Source: Pseudomonadota bacterium
GTDB taxonomy: Bacteria; Pseudomonadota; Alphaproteobacteria; Sphingomonadales; Sphingomonadaceae
Length of the DNA stretch: 8,427 bases
Assembly (NCBI GenBank): GCA_023424275.1
Contig: JAFAED010000503.1
Span: forward strand, 1-8,427
Direction: 5' to 3'
Below, piece after piece: positions 1 through 5,428 of the stretch. The notes under the pieces were generated by a model. It did not search any database and was not told the DNA's origin. It saw only the letters and a program-made list of their open reading frames with translations. Each line of letters starts with the position of its first letter. Within the stretch, counting starts at the first letter, position 1. The translations under genes and the position numbers were made by a program.

Positions 1-556
1 GTTCGGCGACGTGGCAGTCCTCGAGATAGCGCCCGCCGACCTCGGCCGGATCGGCGAGGTTGACGTCGGAGAAACGGTGCCCCGACGAGGCGAGGCTGAC
101 GAGGCGGCCGCCGTCCTTGATGAGCGACGCGATGCGGTTCGCGAAGGTGAAGTGGCCGAGGTGATTGGTGCCGAACTGCGTCTCGAACCCGTCCTCGGTC
201 TTGCCGAAGGGGGCGGCCATCACGCCAGCATTGTTGATGACGACGTCAAACGGACGGCCGTCGGCGACGAGAGCGTCGGCGGCGGCGCGCACGCTGGCGA
301 GCGAGGCGAGGTCGAGCTGGATCAGCTCGAAGCTGCCGCCCCCGGCCTTTGCGGCGTCGCGGACGGCGCCGGTCGCGCCTTCGGCCTTGGCGAGGTCGCG
401 CGCGGCGCCGACGACATCGGCACCATGCGCGACGAGCGCGCGGGCGGTTTCGACGCCGAGCCCGGCCGAGACGCCGGTGACGAGGAAGCGCTTGCCCGAC
501 AGGTCGACCCCGGCGAGGACGTCGTCGGTGGTCGATTTCGCGTTGAACTGGGTCAT
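1..556 (-). CDS. Short-chain dehydrogenase/reductase (SDR), C-terminal part outside window
   Basis: NAD(P)-dependent oxidoreductase of the classical SDR superfamily, closest in style to the retinol-dehydrogenase/light-dependent protochlorophyllide-reductase-like oxidoreductases; the substrate cannot be told. The 185 visible residues hold the Rossmann cofactor motif TGVSAGLG (27-34), LDLAS (81-85), the NNAG motif (108-111), NHLGHF (131-136) and the strand VSLASSGH (153-160), which carries the expected catalytic serine. The catalytic YxxxK lies beyond the left edge, so catalytic competence cannot be checked. The ATG at 554-556 is preceded by a perfect AAGGAG (complement of 563-568) with 6-nt spacing, which fixes the start. 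It is divergent from an AraC-type regulator, a common pairing in which the regulator controls the dehydrogenase. That regulation is inferred. Confidence 0.93.
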   Translation of the reverse strand, partial: MTQFNAKSTTDDVLAGVDLSGKRFLVTGVSAGLGVETARALVAHGADVVGAARDLAKAEGATGAVRDAAKAGGGSFELIQLDLASLASVRAAADALVADGRPFDVVINNAGVMAAPFGKTEDGFETQFGTNHLGHFTFANRIASLIKDGGRLVSLASSGHRFSDVNLADPAEVGGRYLEDCHVAE

Positions 557-732
557 GCTAAGCTCCTTGGATGAAGCAGGGCGGAGGGGAGTGCCCTGAC
601 CCGATCAAGATAGGCGCTGCGCCCGCCACCGCGCTGCCCGATCATGGCATCTGCTTGCCTATTCCTCTCAATGCGGTGGCGGCGAGGAAGCCGTCCCTTG
701 CGCGCGGGCGCGCGGCGTCCGATGTTGGGTCC
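557..732. promoter_or_regulatory. Divergent control region between SDR and AraC regulator, with 10-bp inverted repeat
   Basis: The 176 bp between two divergent genes must hold both promoters. It contains a perfect 10-bp inverted repeat, CCGCCACCGC at 623-632 and GCGGTGGCGG at 673-682, with centres 50 bp apart. A smaller dyad between the arms, TGCC-N7-GGCA, lies at 635-649. These are candidate operators for the adjacent regulator, but in such GC-rich DNA a 10-bp repeat may be chance, and AraC proteins often bind direct rather than inverted half-sites. No convincing -35/-10 pair was seen on either strand. Confidence 0.4.
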
Positions 733-1653
733 ATGCAAGACCGGCTCGACTCGATATGCCAGCAAGTGCTGCGCCACGCGGTTTCTCCCTATTATGAGAC
801 GCCGGTGCCGCGGCTGGTCGTTGCGACGCAATGCGCGCCGACCAGCGGGGTCGCGACCGTCTATGAACCCGTCACCTGCCTGATCCTGCAAGGGACGAAG
901 CAGGTCGTGATCGGCGACCAGGTGCTGCGATACGATGCGTCGAGCTATTTCGTCGCCTCGCTCGACCTGCCCGCGGTGGGCCGCGTGGTCGAGGCGAGCC
1001 CCGACAAACCCTATGTCGCCGCGGCGCTGCGCATCGACCGCGGCGCGCTCGCCGATTTGATCGCCAGCATGGACCCGGCGAGCATCGGCCACACGCCGCC
1101 GGGCGACCTCGCGGGCTTTGCCGTCGCGTCGGTGACCGAGGAGCTGGTCGAGGCGTGGGCCGGCCTGCTCGGACTGCTCGACCGGCCGGGCGATGTCGCG
1201 ATGCTGGCGCCGATGCGCGAGCGGGAAATCCTCTATCGGCTGCTGCAGGGGCCGCTGGGGCATCAACTGTGTGCCATCGCGCAGGAGGACAGCCGGCTGT
1301 CGCGGGTGCGGCGCGCGATCCTGTGGATGCACGAACATTTCGACAAGATGTTGCCGACCGCGACGCTGGCGGAGATTGCGGGGATGAGCACGGCCTCCTT
1401 CCATCGGCATTTCAAGGCAGCGACCGCGATGAGCCCGCTGCAATTCCAGAAGACGCTGCGCCTGCATGCCGCGCGGCGCCTGCTCGCGGGCGGCAGCGAG
1501 GCGAGCCGCGCCGCCTATTCGGTCGGGTACGAGAGCGCGTCGCAGTTCAGCCGCGAATATGCCCGCGCCTTTGGCCTGCCGCCCTCGCGCGATGCCGAGC
1601 GGCTGCGCGGGGTGGTGCAGGTGGGGGCGGGGGCAGGCGCCGCGGCGGCCTAG
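733..1653 (+). CDS. AraC-family transcriptional regulator (AraC_N type)
   Basis: DNA-binding transcription factor of 306 aa. The N-terminal half (about 20-170) matches the AraC_N cupin-like effector domain, with VYEPVTCLILQGTKQV at 43-58. The C-terminal domain has two helix-turn-helix units: the first around 212-234 (LAEIAGMSTASFHRHF) and the second around 260-284 (AYSVGYESASQFSREY), followed by the usual FGLPPSRD. An alanine/glycine-rich tail ends the protein. The ATG at 733 gives the usual N-terminus of this family. An in-frame ATG at 571 would add 54 residues running across the divergent promoter region and is not chosen; the Shine-Dalgarno at 733 is weak. The divergent SDR gene is its likely target, inferred from layout only. 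The effector is unknown. Confidence 0.9.
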   Translation: MQDRLDSICQQVLRHAVSPYYETPVPRLVVATQCAPTSGVATVYEPVTCLILQGTKQVVIGDQVLRYDASSYFVASLDLPAVGRVVEASPDKPYVAAALRIDRGALADLIASMDPASIGHTPPGDLAGFAVASVTEELVEAWAGLLGLLDRPGDVAMLAPMREREILYRLLQGPLGHQLCAIAQEDSRLSRVRRAILWMHEHFDKMLPTATLAEIAGMSTASFHRHFKAATAMSPLQFQKTLRLHAARRLLAGGSEASRAAYSVGYESASQFSREYARAFGLPPSRDAERLRGVVQVGAGAGAAAA

Positions 1654-1670
1654 ACCAGGAGTCTAGGCTG
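1646..1670. terminator. Bidirectional hairpin over two converging stop codons
   Basis: A perfect 8-bp inverted repeat, GCCTAGAC (1648-1655) and GTCTAGGC (1661-1668), with a 5-nt loop CAGGA, extended by a G-T and a C-G pair to 1646/1670. The AraC gene stops at 1651-1653 and the 68-aa gene on the other strand stops at 1663-1665, so each stem arm carries one TAG stop. The position suits a shared terminator for converging genes. There is no U-tract on either side, so intrinsic termination would be weak. Confidence 0.55.
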
Positions 1671-1869
1671 GGGCATCGGCCTTGGCGGCGGCGACCGCAG
1701 CGTCCTTTTCGGCGCGCAATTGTTCGGTGTGGAGCAGCTTGTCGGCCATCGCCTGCCATGCGGCGGCGGCGCGGAGGTTGCGGTCGCGGACCTGCGCCAG
1801 TGCCGATCCCTCGGCCTCGGCCGTGCATTTTGCGGCCTGTGCGACATAGAATTCGATGGTGGCCGACAT
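1663..1869 (-). CDS. Small Ala-rich helical protein, function unknown (68 aa)
   Basis: Function not known. The 68 residues are almost entirely predicted helix: an N-terminal segment MSATIEFYVAQAAKCTAEAE, a conserved-looking middle LAQVRDRNLRAAAAWQAMADK (about 24-44), then a charged Lys/Glu/Ala tail. There is no signal peptide or membrane segment. Proteins of this look (a VRDR...AAWxAMA core) are recalled from sphingomonad genomes as hypotheticals. The ATG at 1867-1869 has AAGGAAG upstream on the minus strand (complement of 1874-1880), which supports translation. It lies 25 bp downstream of the 48-aa gene on the same strand, so the two may share a transcript. Its end forms a hairpin with the end of the AraC gene. 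Confidence 0.75.
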   Translation of the reverse strand: MSATIEFYVAQAAKCTAEAEGSALAQVRDRNLRAAAAWQAMADKLLHTEQLRAEKDAAVAAAKADAPA

Positions 1870-1894
1870 GGCTGCTTCCTTGTGCTTGGGTCGA

Positions 1895-2041
1895 TCAGTC
1901 GACCATATCGGCGATCAGGCGCCGGAGCTCGCGGCGCGACAGCGTCGGACGGCGGCGGCGCGACGGGGTTGCCGTCTGGGCCTTGCCGGCCAGCGACAGC
2001 GCGGGCAGAGCGGGGAAAATCGAATTATCATTATAAAACAT
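1895..2041 (-). CDS. Very small basic protein, function unknown (48 aa)
   Basis: A short reading frame encoding 48 aa: N-terminus MFYNDNSIFPALPALSLAG, a basic run SRRRRPTLSRRELRR (about 27-41), then LIADMVD at the end. The SRRELRRLIADMVD C-terminus resembles a conserved amphipathic helix seen at the end of small sphingomonad hypotheticals. Third codon positions are mostly G or C, which supports coding. The start is uncertain: ATG at 2039-2041 has AAAG (complement of 2051-2054) 9 nt upstream, but two more in-frame ATGs lie at 2045-2050. A perfect TATAAT (complement of 2062-2067) sits just upstream, without a visible -35 box. Function cannot be assigned; the basic arm could bind nucleic acid, but that is a guess. 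Confidence 0.6.
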   Translation of the reverse strand: MFYNDNSIFPALPALSLAGKAQTATPSRRRRPTLSRRELRRLIADMVD

Positions 2042-2083
2042 AGTCATCATCTTTATCTTTGATTATATTTTCGCTTGTCGGAC

Positions 2084-2104
2084 GCCGGCGCGGTTTGCGC
2101 CGGC
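2084..2104 (-). terminator. GC-rich hairpin after the IF-1 gene
   Basis: A perfect 8-bp stem, GCCGGCGC (2084-2091) and GCGCCGGC (2097-2104), with a 5-nt loop, lying 7 bp past the end of the IF-1 gene. The position suits transcription end of the csp-infA unit. On the minus strand it is not followed by a run of T, so it is a terminator candidate only. Confidence 0.5.
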
Positions 2105-2111
2105 CCTGTCG

Positions 2112-2375
2112 TTACAGCCCGCGCCGTTTGCGCTGGCTGGGGGGAACCGGCCCGGTCCCGCGTTCGCGGTAGACGAGACGGCCCTTGCTGAGGTCATAGG
2201 GCGTCATTTCGACGCGCACGGCGTCGCCGACGACCGACCGGATGCGGAAACGCCGCATCCGGCCCGCCGTATAGACGATCACCCGATGACCGTTTTCGAG
2301 TATGACGCCGAAGCGTCCGTCGGGCAGGATCTCGTCGATCTGCCCCTCGAACGTCATGAGTTCCTCTTTAGCCAA
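2112..2375 (-). CDS. infA: Translation initiation factor IF-1 (variant with basic C-terminal tail)
   Basis: IF-1 binds the 30S A site during initiation and is essentially one S1/OB-fold domain. The family hallmarks are present: MAKEEL start, [19 protein letters not shown] (26-32), [11 protein letters not shown] (36-46), [17 protein letters not shown] (50-66). The family is usually about 72 aa. This copy has 87, the extra being a basic tail from about residue 71, ending [10 protein letters not shown]. The start is TTG at 2373-2375, one base after the csp stop, giving the canonical MAKEEL. An alternative ATG at 2355-2357 would give 81 aa, and the bases coding AKEE read AAAGAGGA, a possible ribosome site for it. 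It follows the cold-shock gene in one unit, which suggests cold or stress expression. It may be a second, specialised infA rather than the only copy. Confidence 0.93.
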   Translation of the reverse strand: MAKEELMTFEGQIDEILPDGRFGVILENGHRVIVYTAGRMRRFRIRSVVGDAVRVEMTPYDLSKGRLVYRERGTGPVPPSQRKRRGL

Positions 2376-2376
2376 A

Positions 2377-2583
2377 TCAGGCCGACTGGAGGTTCACGGC
2401 CGAAACCTTGCCATTGCGGCCGGTTTCGAGTTCGTAGGACACGCGCTGTTCCTTGTGGAGCGTGTCCATGCCCGCGGCCTGGACCGCGGTGATGTGGACG
2501 AAGCTGTCGCCCGAGCCGTCTTCATTTTCGATGAAGCCATAACCCTTGTCGGTGTTGAAGAATTTTACGGTGCCGATCGGCAT
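2377..2583 (-). CDS. cspA: Cold-shock domain protein (CspA family)
   Basis: Single cold-shock domain of 68 aa that binds single-stranded RNA/DNA and acts as an RNA chaperone. [20 protein letters not shown] shows the canonical first strand, with RNP1 KGYGFI (13-18). RNP2 is SFVHI (27-31), with Ser in place of the more usual Val. The C-terminal part [12 protein letters not shown] (55-66) matches the end of the domain. The ATG at 2581-2583 has AAAGGAAA about 8 nt upstream on the minus strand. The reading frame stays open upstream to 2739 but without family similarity, so that extension is rejected. The gene is followed after one base by infA, implying co-transcription and translational coupling. 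A 5' UTR of about 120 nt with small hairpins fits the long regulatory leaders known for csp mRNAs. Confidence 0.95.
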   Translation of the reverse strand: MPIGTVKFFNTDKGYGFIENEDGSGDSFVHITAVQAAGMDTLHKEQRVSYELETGRNGKVSAVNLQSA

Positions 2584-2705
2584 GGGGTGTTTCCTTTCAC
2601 GAGAAACGGGAATCCGGCGGCAAAAGCGCCGCAGGAGCTGGTAGCGTGTGAAGGGAAGATAGTGCCTTCGAGAGGCCGTCAAATTCCGTCGCAGGCGACG
2701 ATAGC
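2584..2705 (-). promoter_or_regulatory. Long 5' UTR of the csp mRNA
   Basis: About 120 nt without a gene between the candidate promoter and csp. It holds a perfect short dyad CGTCGC-AG-GCGACG (2687-2700) at its 5' end and a 5-bp stem GCGGC/GCCGC (2617-2621 with 2628-2632) nearer the start codon. Long structured leaders that act as RNA thermosensors are known for cspA mRNAs; whether this one does so is inferred. Confidence 0.4.
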
Positions 2706-2711
2706 TTCCCG

Positions 2712-2739
2712 AATATGGCGGTTTTCCTTGGAAAGTCAA
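2712..2739 (-). promoter_or_regulatory. Candidate sigma-70-type promoter of csp-infA
   Basis: On the minus strand TTGACT (complement of 2734-2739; 5/6 match to TTGACA) is followed after 16 bp by CATATT (complement of 2712-2717; 4/6 match to TATAAT). Transcription would start near 2705, giving a 5' UTR of about 120 nt before the csp ATG. Confidence 0.5.
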
Positions 2740-2767
2740 GGTTGGGGGGGCGGCGCATCCACAACCG

Positions 2768-2869
2768 CGTCATTCCCGCGCACGCGGGGACCCAGTTGCG
2801 ACGGTTCGATACGGCGCTGCCGCGCCGTTTTGCTTGTTTTGCCGGGTCCCCGCCTTCGCGGGGATGACG
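2768..2869. repeat. Inverted pair of REP-like GC-rich palindromic elements
   Basis: The left element, 2768-2795, begins CGTCATTCCCGCG and ends GGGGACCCAG. The right element, 2842-2869, begins CCGGGTCCCCGCC and ends GGGGATGACG. The right matches the reverse complement of the left at 24 of 28 positions. Each also has its own internal palindrome (CCCGCGCACGCGGG; CCCCGCCTTCGCGGGG). Between them, 2811-2817/2822-2828 form a third hairpin (ACGGCGC-TGCC-GCGCCGT) followed by TTTTGCTTGTTTT, which looks like an intrinsic terminator on the plus strand. In translation, such elements give the well-known false peptide VIPAKAGT. They are dispersed intergenic repeats of many proteobacterial genomes; copy number here is unknown. 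Confidence 0.8.
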
Positions 2870-2884
2870 AGGCGAGCGAGTGCA

Positions 2885-3925
2885 TCAACCGCTGGCGCTT
2901 TTCCGCGCGCAGTTGCCTTCGGGCGCCGGGTCGTTGGCGGGGTCGGGCAGGGCAAAGAAGGCGCGGCGGGCGGCTTCGCCGGCGCGGCGGAGCGGCGTGA
3001 CCTCGGCGGCGCGGCGTGCTTCGTAAAATTCGATCTCGTCGTCGTCGAGTTCGCGGGCATAGGCGGGGTCGCCGAACTGCCCCTCCTCAAGGCCGTCGAA
3101 ATCGCCGGGCGGCGGAAAGTCGGTGCGCCAGTCGTCGGCGTGGTCGTCGTACCAGACGGTCATCGCGGCGGCGGCCTGTTCGGGGGTCTCGGCCGGTTCA
3201 CCGTCCCCGCCGAAATCGGCGGAAATCTGCGCAACTTCATTCGCTATTGCGGTGCCGCGCCACAGGGCGGCGAGCGGGTTGGCGCAATTGTCGCGTCCCG
3301 CGAGCCAGAGCGCGAGCGCCGCGGCCATGCCCTCGGTCGCGGGTGCGGGTGCGGGGGCGGTTTCGGTGCTGCCGTCGGGCGTGTCGTCGGATGCCGATGG
3401 GGATGCGGATGGGGCGGCCGCGGCGTGCGCGGCCTTGGCGCCGCCGGGTGCGGCAGCCTCGGCGGCGTCGAACAGCGACAGGAAGCCCGGCCAGTCGCCG
3501 GCGATCGTCTGCGCGAGCATCTCCTCGCCTTCGCGCGCGCGCGTTTCGACCATGCGGTCGAGGCGCGCGAGCATCGCGAGGCCGAGGCGGCTGTCGATGC
3601 GGCGGCGCTTGTAAAGGCTGCGGTCTTCCTCGCGATAGATGGTGGTCATCTCGTCATGCCCCCAGATCGCGCGGTCGAGCAGCTCGTCGACGAGCCGCCC
3701 GCGCGCGATCAGCAGCGCCGCGGCGCAGCCGAGCCGGAACGCCGCGCCCTCGGGCCGCTGCTTGAGCTGATAGACGGCGCCGGGCGACATGCAGACCTTC
3801 GCCGCCGAAATCTTCACCGACCCGTTGGTGGCGAACGCCTCCAGAAATTCGCGCTGGAGCCGCGGCGTCCAGTGATAGCTGCCGGGGGCGGGGATAAACG
3901 CGGGATCGTGCGGGGAGTCGTCCAT
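2885..3925 (-). CDS. Terminase-small-subunit-like HTH protein with acidic tail, function unknown
   Basis: Function unknown; 346 aa. The N-terminus (about 18-60) holds a helix-turn-helix, TPRLQREFLEAF then GSVKISAAKVCMSPGAVYQL, of the kind used by phage terminase small subunits and many sphingomonad chromosomal proteins. A second conserved-looking block follows, KRRRIDSRLGLAMLARLDRM (106-125). Residues about 155-197 are a low-complexity Ala/Pro/Ser linker. The C-terminal part is acidic, with DGLEEGQFGD and ELDDDEIEFYEARRA, ending in a more basic helix. There are no membrane segments. The ATG at 3923-3925 has AAAGGACG upstream, so the longer frame to 4015 through AT-rich DNA is rejected. Its GC content is that of the host chromosome, so it is probably resident or long-settled, not part of the low-GC block it faces. 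It may be a DNA-binding regulator or a domesticated phage gene. Confidence 0.7.
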   Translation of the reverse strand: MDDSPHDPAFIPAPGSYHWTPRLQREFLEAFATNGSVKISAAKVCMSPGAVYQLKQRPEGAAFRLGCAAALLIARGRLVDELLDRAIWGHDEMTTIYREEDRSLYKRRRIDSRLGLAMLARLDRMVETRAREGEEMLAQTIAGDWPGFLSLFDAAEAAAPGGAKAAHAAAAPSASPSASDDTPDGSTETAPAPAPATEGMAAALALWLAGRDNCANPLAALWRGTAIANEVAQISADFGGDGEPAETPEQAAAAMTVWYDDHADDWRTDFPPPGDFDGLEEGQFGDPAYARELDDDEIEFYEARRAAEVTPLRRAGEAARRAFFALPDPANDPAPEGNCARKSASG

Positions 3926-4096
3926 CGATTCGTCCTTTCGGTTGGTTAAATCCGACAGAATGAACCATATGGGTGAAATGTAGGAAAGATGGAATTTTGA
4001 TGGAAGATTTTTCATCCAGATTAATGACAGAAGTCTTTGCGACGGTTTTTGAATGAAGCTACGCTTGGGGTAGTTTTGCCGTTATGGGGGAAGTGC
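3926..4096. promoter_or_regulatory. AT-rich divergent intergenic region at the left edge of the low-GC block
   Basis: These 171 bp separate the divergent HTH gene and ATPase gene and mark the change from GC-rich to AT-rich DNA. A direct repeat GATGGAA occurs at 3988-3994 and 3999-4005, exactly 11 bp apart and so on the same DNA face, followed by TTTTTCATCC (4009-4018), which partly mirrors it. This is a possible operator. ATGACA at 4024-4029 resembles a -35 box, but no good -10 box lies 16-18 bp downstream. No tRNA, att-like repeat or terminator was seen. Confidence 0.35.
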
Positions 4097-5428
4097 GTGG
4101 TTAGGCTTTCTAGATTCAGGGTTTCGGGCCTTTTTGGGGAATTTGATCACGATATTCCATTCAATGAGGGCCAACGGATCACCGCCCTTATCGGACCCAA
4201 CGGTCTAGGAAAGACGGTTTGTCTTCGTCTTATCAATGCTCTTTTTAGAAAACACTGGTCTATCCTTTCTTCTACTGACTTCCGGGAAATCGAGTATGAA
4301 TTCTCTGATGGAAGCGTTGTCTCCGTAAATCACAGATATGGTGGGAGCTCCGATACAGATGTCAGCGATGCTCTTGGTATCGAGTTCCAGACAAGAATTT
4401 CGGGATCTGAAGATATTGAGCCGTGGTTTCCCCGTGTTTCTGAAGAGATTCCGGGAAAATTGAGCAGAATAGAATCTTATCTTCCATATATAACGAGAAT
4501 TGGTCCGAAATCATGGATTCATGATGTGACACGTCAAACGTATTCCCTTCAAGAGCTTATGGAATCTTTTGGGGATCAGTTTCCAGATCATATTGTGAGA
4601 ACTCTTAGTTCTAATCCACCTCCGAAGTTGAACGAACTTATTTCTCAGGTTGATTGCCATCTCATCGAGACCCAAAGACTGTTAGTATTGTCCCCTGAGG
4701 AAGGGAGGCGAATGGGTGCCGCGCCATCCACTTTCGCTATTTCTCGGAAGGCGCAAACGCTAAAATCGGTGATCGAACGGGAACTCGCTAACTATGCAGC
4801 AACCTCGCAGTCGCTGGATAGGTCATTCCCTCGCCGTGTTCTGCAACAAGGGGGAGTGAGCCCTTCCGAAAGTATTGCAGCGAGTTTGTCGGAGTTGGAG
4901 CGCCTTCGGACTGGGTTAACTGAAGCTGGTATTCTGGACCAAGAAGAGGAGGACGTCCTTCCCCCTGTTGATATTATTGATCCAGCAGTGGCTTCAGTTT
5001 TGAATGTTTACGTCGAAGATACAAAGAAAAAATTAGAAGTTCTTGAAAAGCTAAGGTCAAGAATACTCCTATTCATAGAATTAATAGACGAGAGGTTTGA
5101 ACCGAAGTATGTTGTTGTTGAAAAATCTGTTGGATTTTTTGTTAGAAGAAGCTCTGACGTAGTTATTCCACTAGAAAAGCTTTCATCAGGCGAGCAGCAT
5201 CAGCTTGTTTTGTTTTTTGAATTGCTTTTTGAGCTGAGAGAAAATGCTCTAATATTAATTGATGAGCCAGAATTGTCTTTACATATTTCTTGGCAGAAGC
5301 AGTTTGTATCAGATCTGAAGCGGATAATCGCGCTTAATGGATTTGACGTTCTCTTGGCTACCCATTCGCCGCAGTTGGTCGGCGAATGGGAGGATTTGGT
5401 CGTTGAACTCGGTGACGTAGACGACTGA
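4097..5428 (+). CDS. AAA/ABC-type ATPase, AriA-like (PARIS-type defence ATPase)
   Basis: Soluble ATPase of the AAA_15/AAA_21 (SMC/RecF-like) class, 443 aa from GTG at 4097. Motifs: Walker A GPNGLGKT (33-40); HLIETQRLL (188-196), a segment typical of defence-island ATPases; ABC signature LSSGEQ (362-367); Walker B ALILIDEPELSLH with acidic pair D389/E390; switch motif ATHSP (421-425). Between Walker A and the signature lies a roughly 300-residue insertion with charged helices (about 230-330) that probably forms a coiled coil. The GTG has GGGGG 6 nt upstream and gives MVRLSRFRVSGL, the normal start of the family; an upstream TTG at 4037 lacks this support. In PARIS the ATPase AriA senses phage anti-restriction proteins and holds the AriB effector. 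The overlapping DUF4435 gene makes that role likely here, but other ATPase/DUF4435 pairs exist. GC is low. Confidence 0.88.
   Translation: MVRLSRFRVSGLFGEFDHDIPFNEGQRITALIGPNGLGKTVCLRLINALFRKHWSILSSTDFREIEYEFSDGSVVSVNHRYGGSSDTDVSDALGIEFQTRISGSEDIEPWFPRVSEEIPGKLSRIESYLPYITRIGPKSWIHDVTRQTYSLQELMESFGDQFPDHIVRTLSSNPPPKLNELISQVDCHLIETQRLLVLSPEEGRRMGAAPSTFAISRKAQTLKSVIERELANYAATSQSLDRSFPRRVLQQGGVSPSESIAASLSELERLRTGLTEAGILDQEEEDVLPPVDIIDPAVASVLNVYVEDTKKKLEVLEKLRSRILLFIELIDERFEPKYVVVEKSVGFFVRRSSDVVIPLEKLSSGEQHQLVLFFELLFELRENALILIDEPELSLHISWQKQFVSDLKRIIALNGFDVLLATHSPQLVGEWEDLVVELGDVDD

Noticed and set aside
11..574. Long plus-strand frames over the SDR gene, and similar long frames opposite AraC, HTH and leuA
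   Set aside because: They are high-GC shadow frames; the opposite strand shows clear family motifs.
571..732. Longer AraC start at the ATG at 571
   Set aside because: It would add 54 residues unlike the family and cover the divergent promoter region; the start at 733 gives the normal N-terminus.
2062..2067. TATAAT on the minus strand as a full promoter for the 48-aa gene
   Set aside because: No acceptable -35 hexamer lies 16-18 bp upstream; that stretch is the GC-rich hairpin after infA. Mentioned only as supporting context.
2584..2739. N-terminal extension of the cold-shock protein to 120 aa
   Set aside because: The extra residues have no cold-shock similarity; the ATG at 2583 has a good ribosome site and the canonical start.
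2770..3090. Minus-strand frame of 106 aa containing VIPAKAGT
   Set aside because: This is the known false translation of the palindromic repeat, continued as an out-of-frame shadow of the HTH gene.
3926..4015. 30-residue extension of the HTH protein
   Set aside because: It runs through AT-rich intergenic DNA, and the ATG at 3925 has a clear AAAGGA site.
4037..4096. TTG start of the ATPase at 4037
   Set aside because: Residues before the GTG at 4097 do not resemble the family, which starts just before the first strand (RLSRFRVSGL).
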